Positions 63,524 through 64,000 of a DNA stretch of 64,000 bases are shown here, piece by piece (position 1 is the first letter of the stretch; each line of letters starts with the position of its first letter). The DNA is from Viridothelium virens. Lineage: Eukaryota; Ascomycota; Dothideomycetes; Trypetheliales; Trypetheliaceae. Below the pieces are notes generated by a model that saw only the letters and a program-made list of their open reading frames with translations, was not told where the DNA came from and made no database searches. The translations under genes and the position numbers were made by a program. The stretch lies in assembly GCA_010094025.1 (NCBI GenBank), contig ML991820.1:62001-126000 (forward strand), read 5' to 3'.

Positions 63524-63560
63524 TGCGCGGGTGGGAGTGGTTGGGGGTGGTTGGAAGAGG
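63380..63560 (+). other. G-run-rich tract at the end of the LCAT-like gene
   Basis: Many runs of three to six G on the coding strand across the last coding codons and the start of the 3'UTR, compatible with DNA or RNA G-quadruplexes. It is the strongest G-rich block in the window. Confidence 0.6.
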
Positions 63561-64000
63561 AAGAGAGGGGTTTGTTGGGCGGAATTGGTCGTTTTCAGAT
63601 ACCAGAGCAACGGAAGCCCTAGGTTTTGGATGTTTTATTGTAGTCTATAGAAGTAAATTCATAAGAGTGCTCGAGCGCTCATAGATGTAGATCTTATCGA
63701 ACTTCGAGTTTGTCGTCCATTTCCTTACAGAAGCTTGTCGACCGATAATGATGTATCAAGCATATGGTACTTGGACAGGGGTCGGTGTCATAAAAGTGCG
63801 TAAGTGCCATCGCTCATTTGAGATACCTAGATACTTACCTTGGCCCTCGCAGTTTCATAGTCTAGCTCGTGCTAAATTGCGTAGGTACTTTATGGAGACT
63901 AAAGAACCCACTACGCCTGGATACAGATATAGACATATATTCAACGGCACCCCTGCAATCAGATCTTTACGCAGCGTCCTACCTTGGGTCAATGTAACGC
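63524..64000. other. 3' region at right edge
   Basis: About 480 bp, G-rich at first and then ordinary. No gene seen before the window ends. Confidence 0.5.

Noticed and set aside
62945-63610. 221-codon antisense frame at the end of the LCAT-like gene
   Set aside because: Shadow of the C-rich/G-rich island; low-complexity product.
1-64000. tRNA genes, mobile elements, secondary-metabolite cluster
   Set aside because: No tRNA-like T-loop with matching arms, no transposase or reverse-transcriptase motifs and no backbone enzyme were found. The ABC transporter and CmcJ-like gene are 24 kb apart and separated by housekeeping genes.

Overview
The window looks like nuclear DNA of a filamentous ascomycete (Pezizomycotina). 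The genes are monocistronic and compact. They carry short GT-AG introns of about 50-150 bp with CTAAC/CTGAC-like branch sites. The proteins have characteristically fungal architectures: a full-length PDR ABC transporter, a Puf protein with a long disordered N-terminus, a single-exon small heat-shock protein, a CmcJ/AsaB-like oxidoreductase and a dynactin Arp. The genus cannot be fixed from sequence alone. I see no transposon, LTR element, tRNA, rRNA or CRISPR array.

I support 25 protein genes. 1-20 kb: the 5' part of an unknown gene running off the left edge, an Hsp20 protein with a long low-complexity N-terminus, a probable tubby-fold PPxY protein, an antibiotic-biosynthesis-monooxygenase (ABM) protein, a small two-exon hydrophilic protein, a six-exon Puf RNA-binding protein, a single-pass membrane PPxY protein and a DUF4396 membrane protein. 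20-28 kb: a PDR ABC exporter, then the divergent pair cwc21 / cdc123. 28-44 kb: five minus-strand genes in a row (unknown protein, dynamin-like GTPase with an internal TGA, gpi13, a probable pseudokinase, an Arp10/Arp11 dynactin subunit). 44-49.6 kb: a dense housekeeping block with nop58, sar1, rpc17 and a CmcJ-like oxidoreductase. 52-64 kb: an unknown two-exon gene, a Gly-rich conserved protein, rcm1, mir1 and an LCAT-like acyltransferase/lipase.

The genes are mostly unrelated housekeeping functions: ribosome biogenesis (nop58, rcm1), eIF2 assembly (cdc123), splicing (cwc21), Pol III (rpc17), COPII (sar1), GPI anchors (gpi13), phosphate import (mir1) and dynactin. There is no metabolic cluster. 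Three short divergent promoters join cwc21/cdc123, the Arp gene/nop58 and sar1/rpc17.

The two most notable observations are these. (1) The sar1 homologue can only be read into its conserved 189-residue protein with canonical GT-AG sites if it contains a 2-nucleotide exon, alongside a 12-nucleotide exon. (2) About a dozen genes carry an intragenic strand-composition flip: on the plus strand a C-rich block followed by a G-rich block, always in that order whatever the gene's orientation, and centred roughly 200-550 bp before the stop codon. Other points are a nonsense codon in the dynamin gene, a kinase-fold protein lacking the HRD aspartate, and stop-free introns of length divisible by three in cdc123 and the Puf gene.
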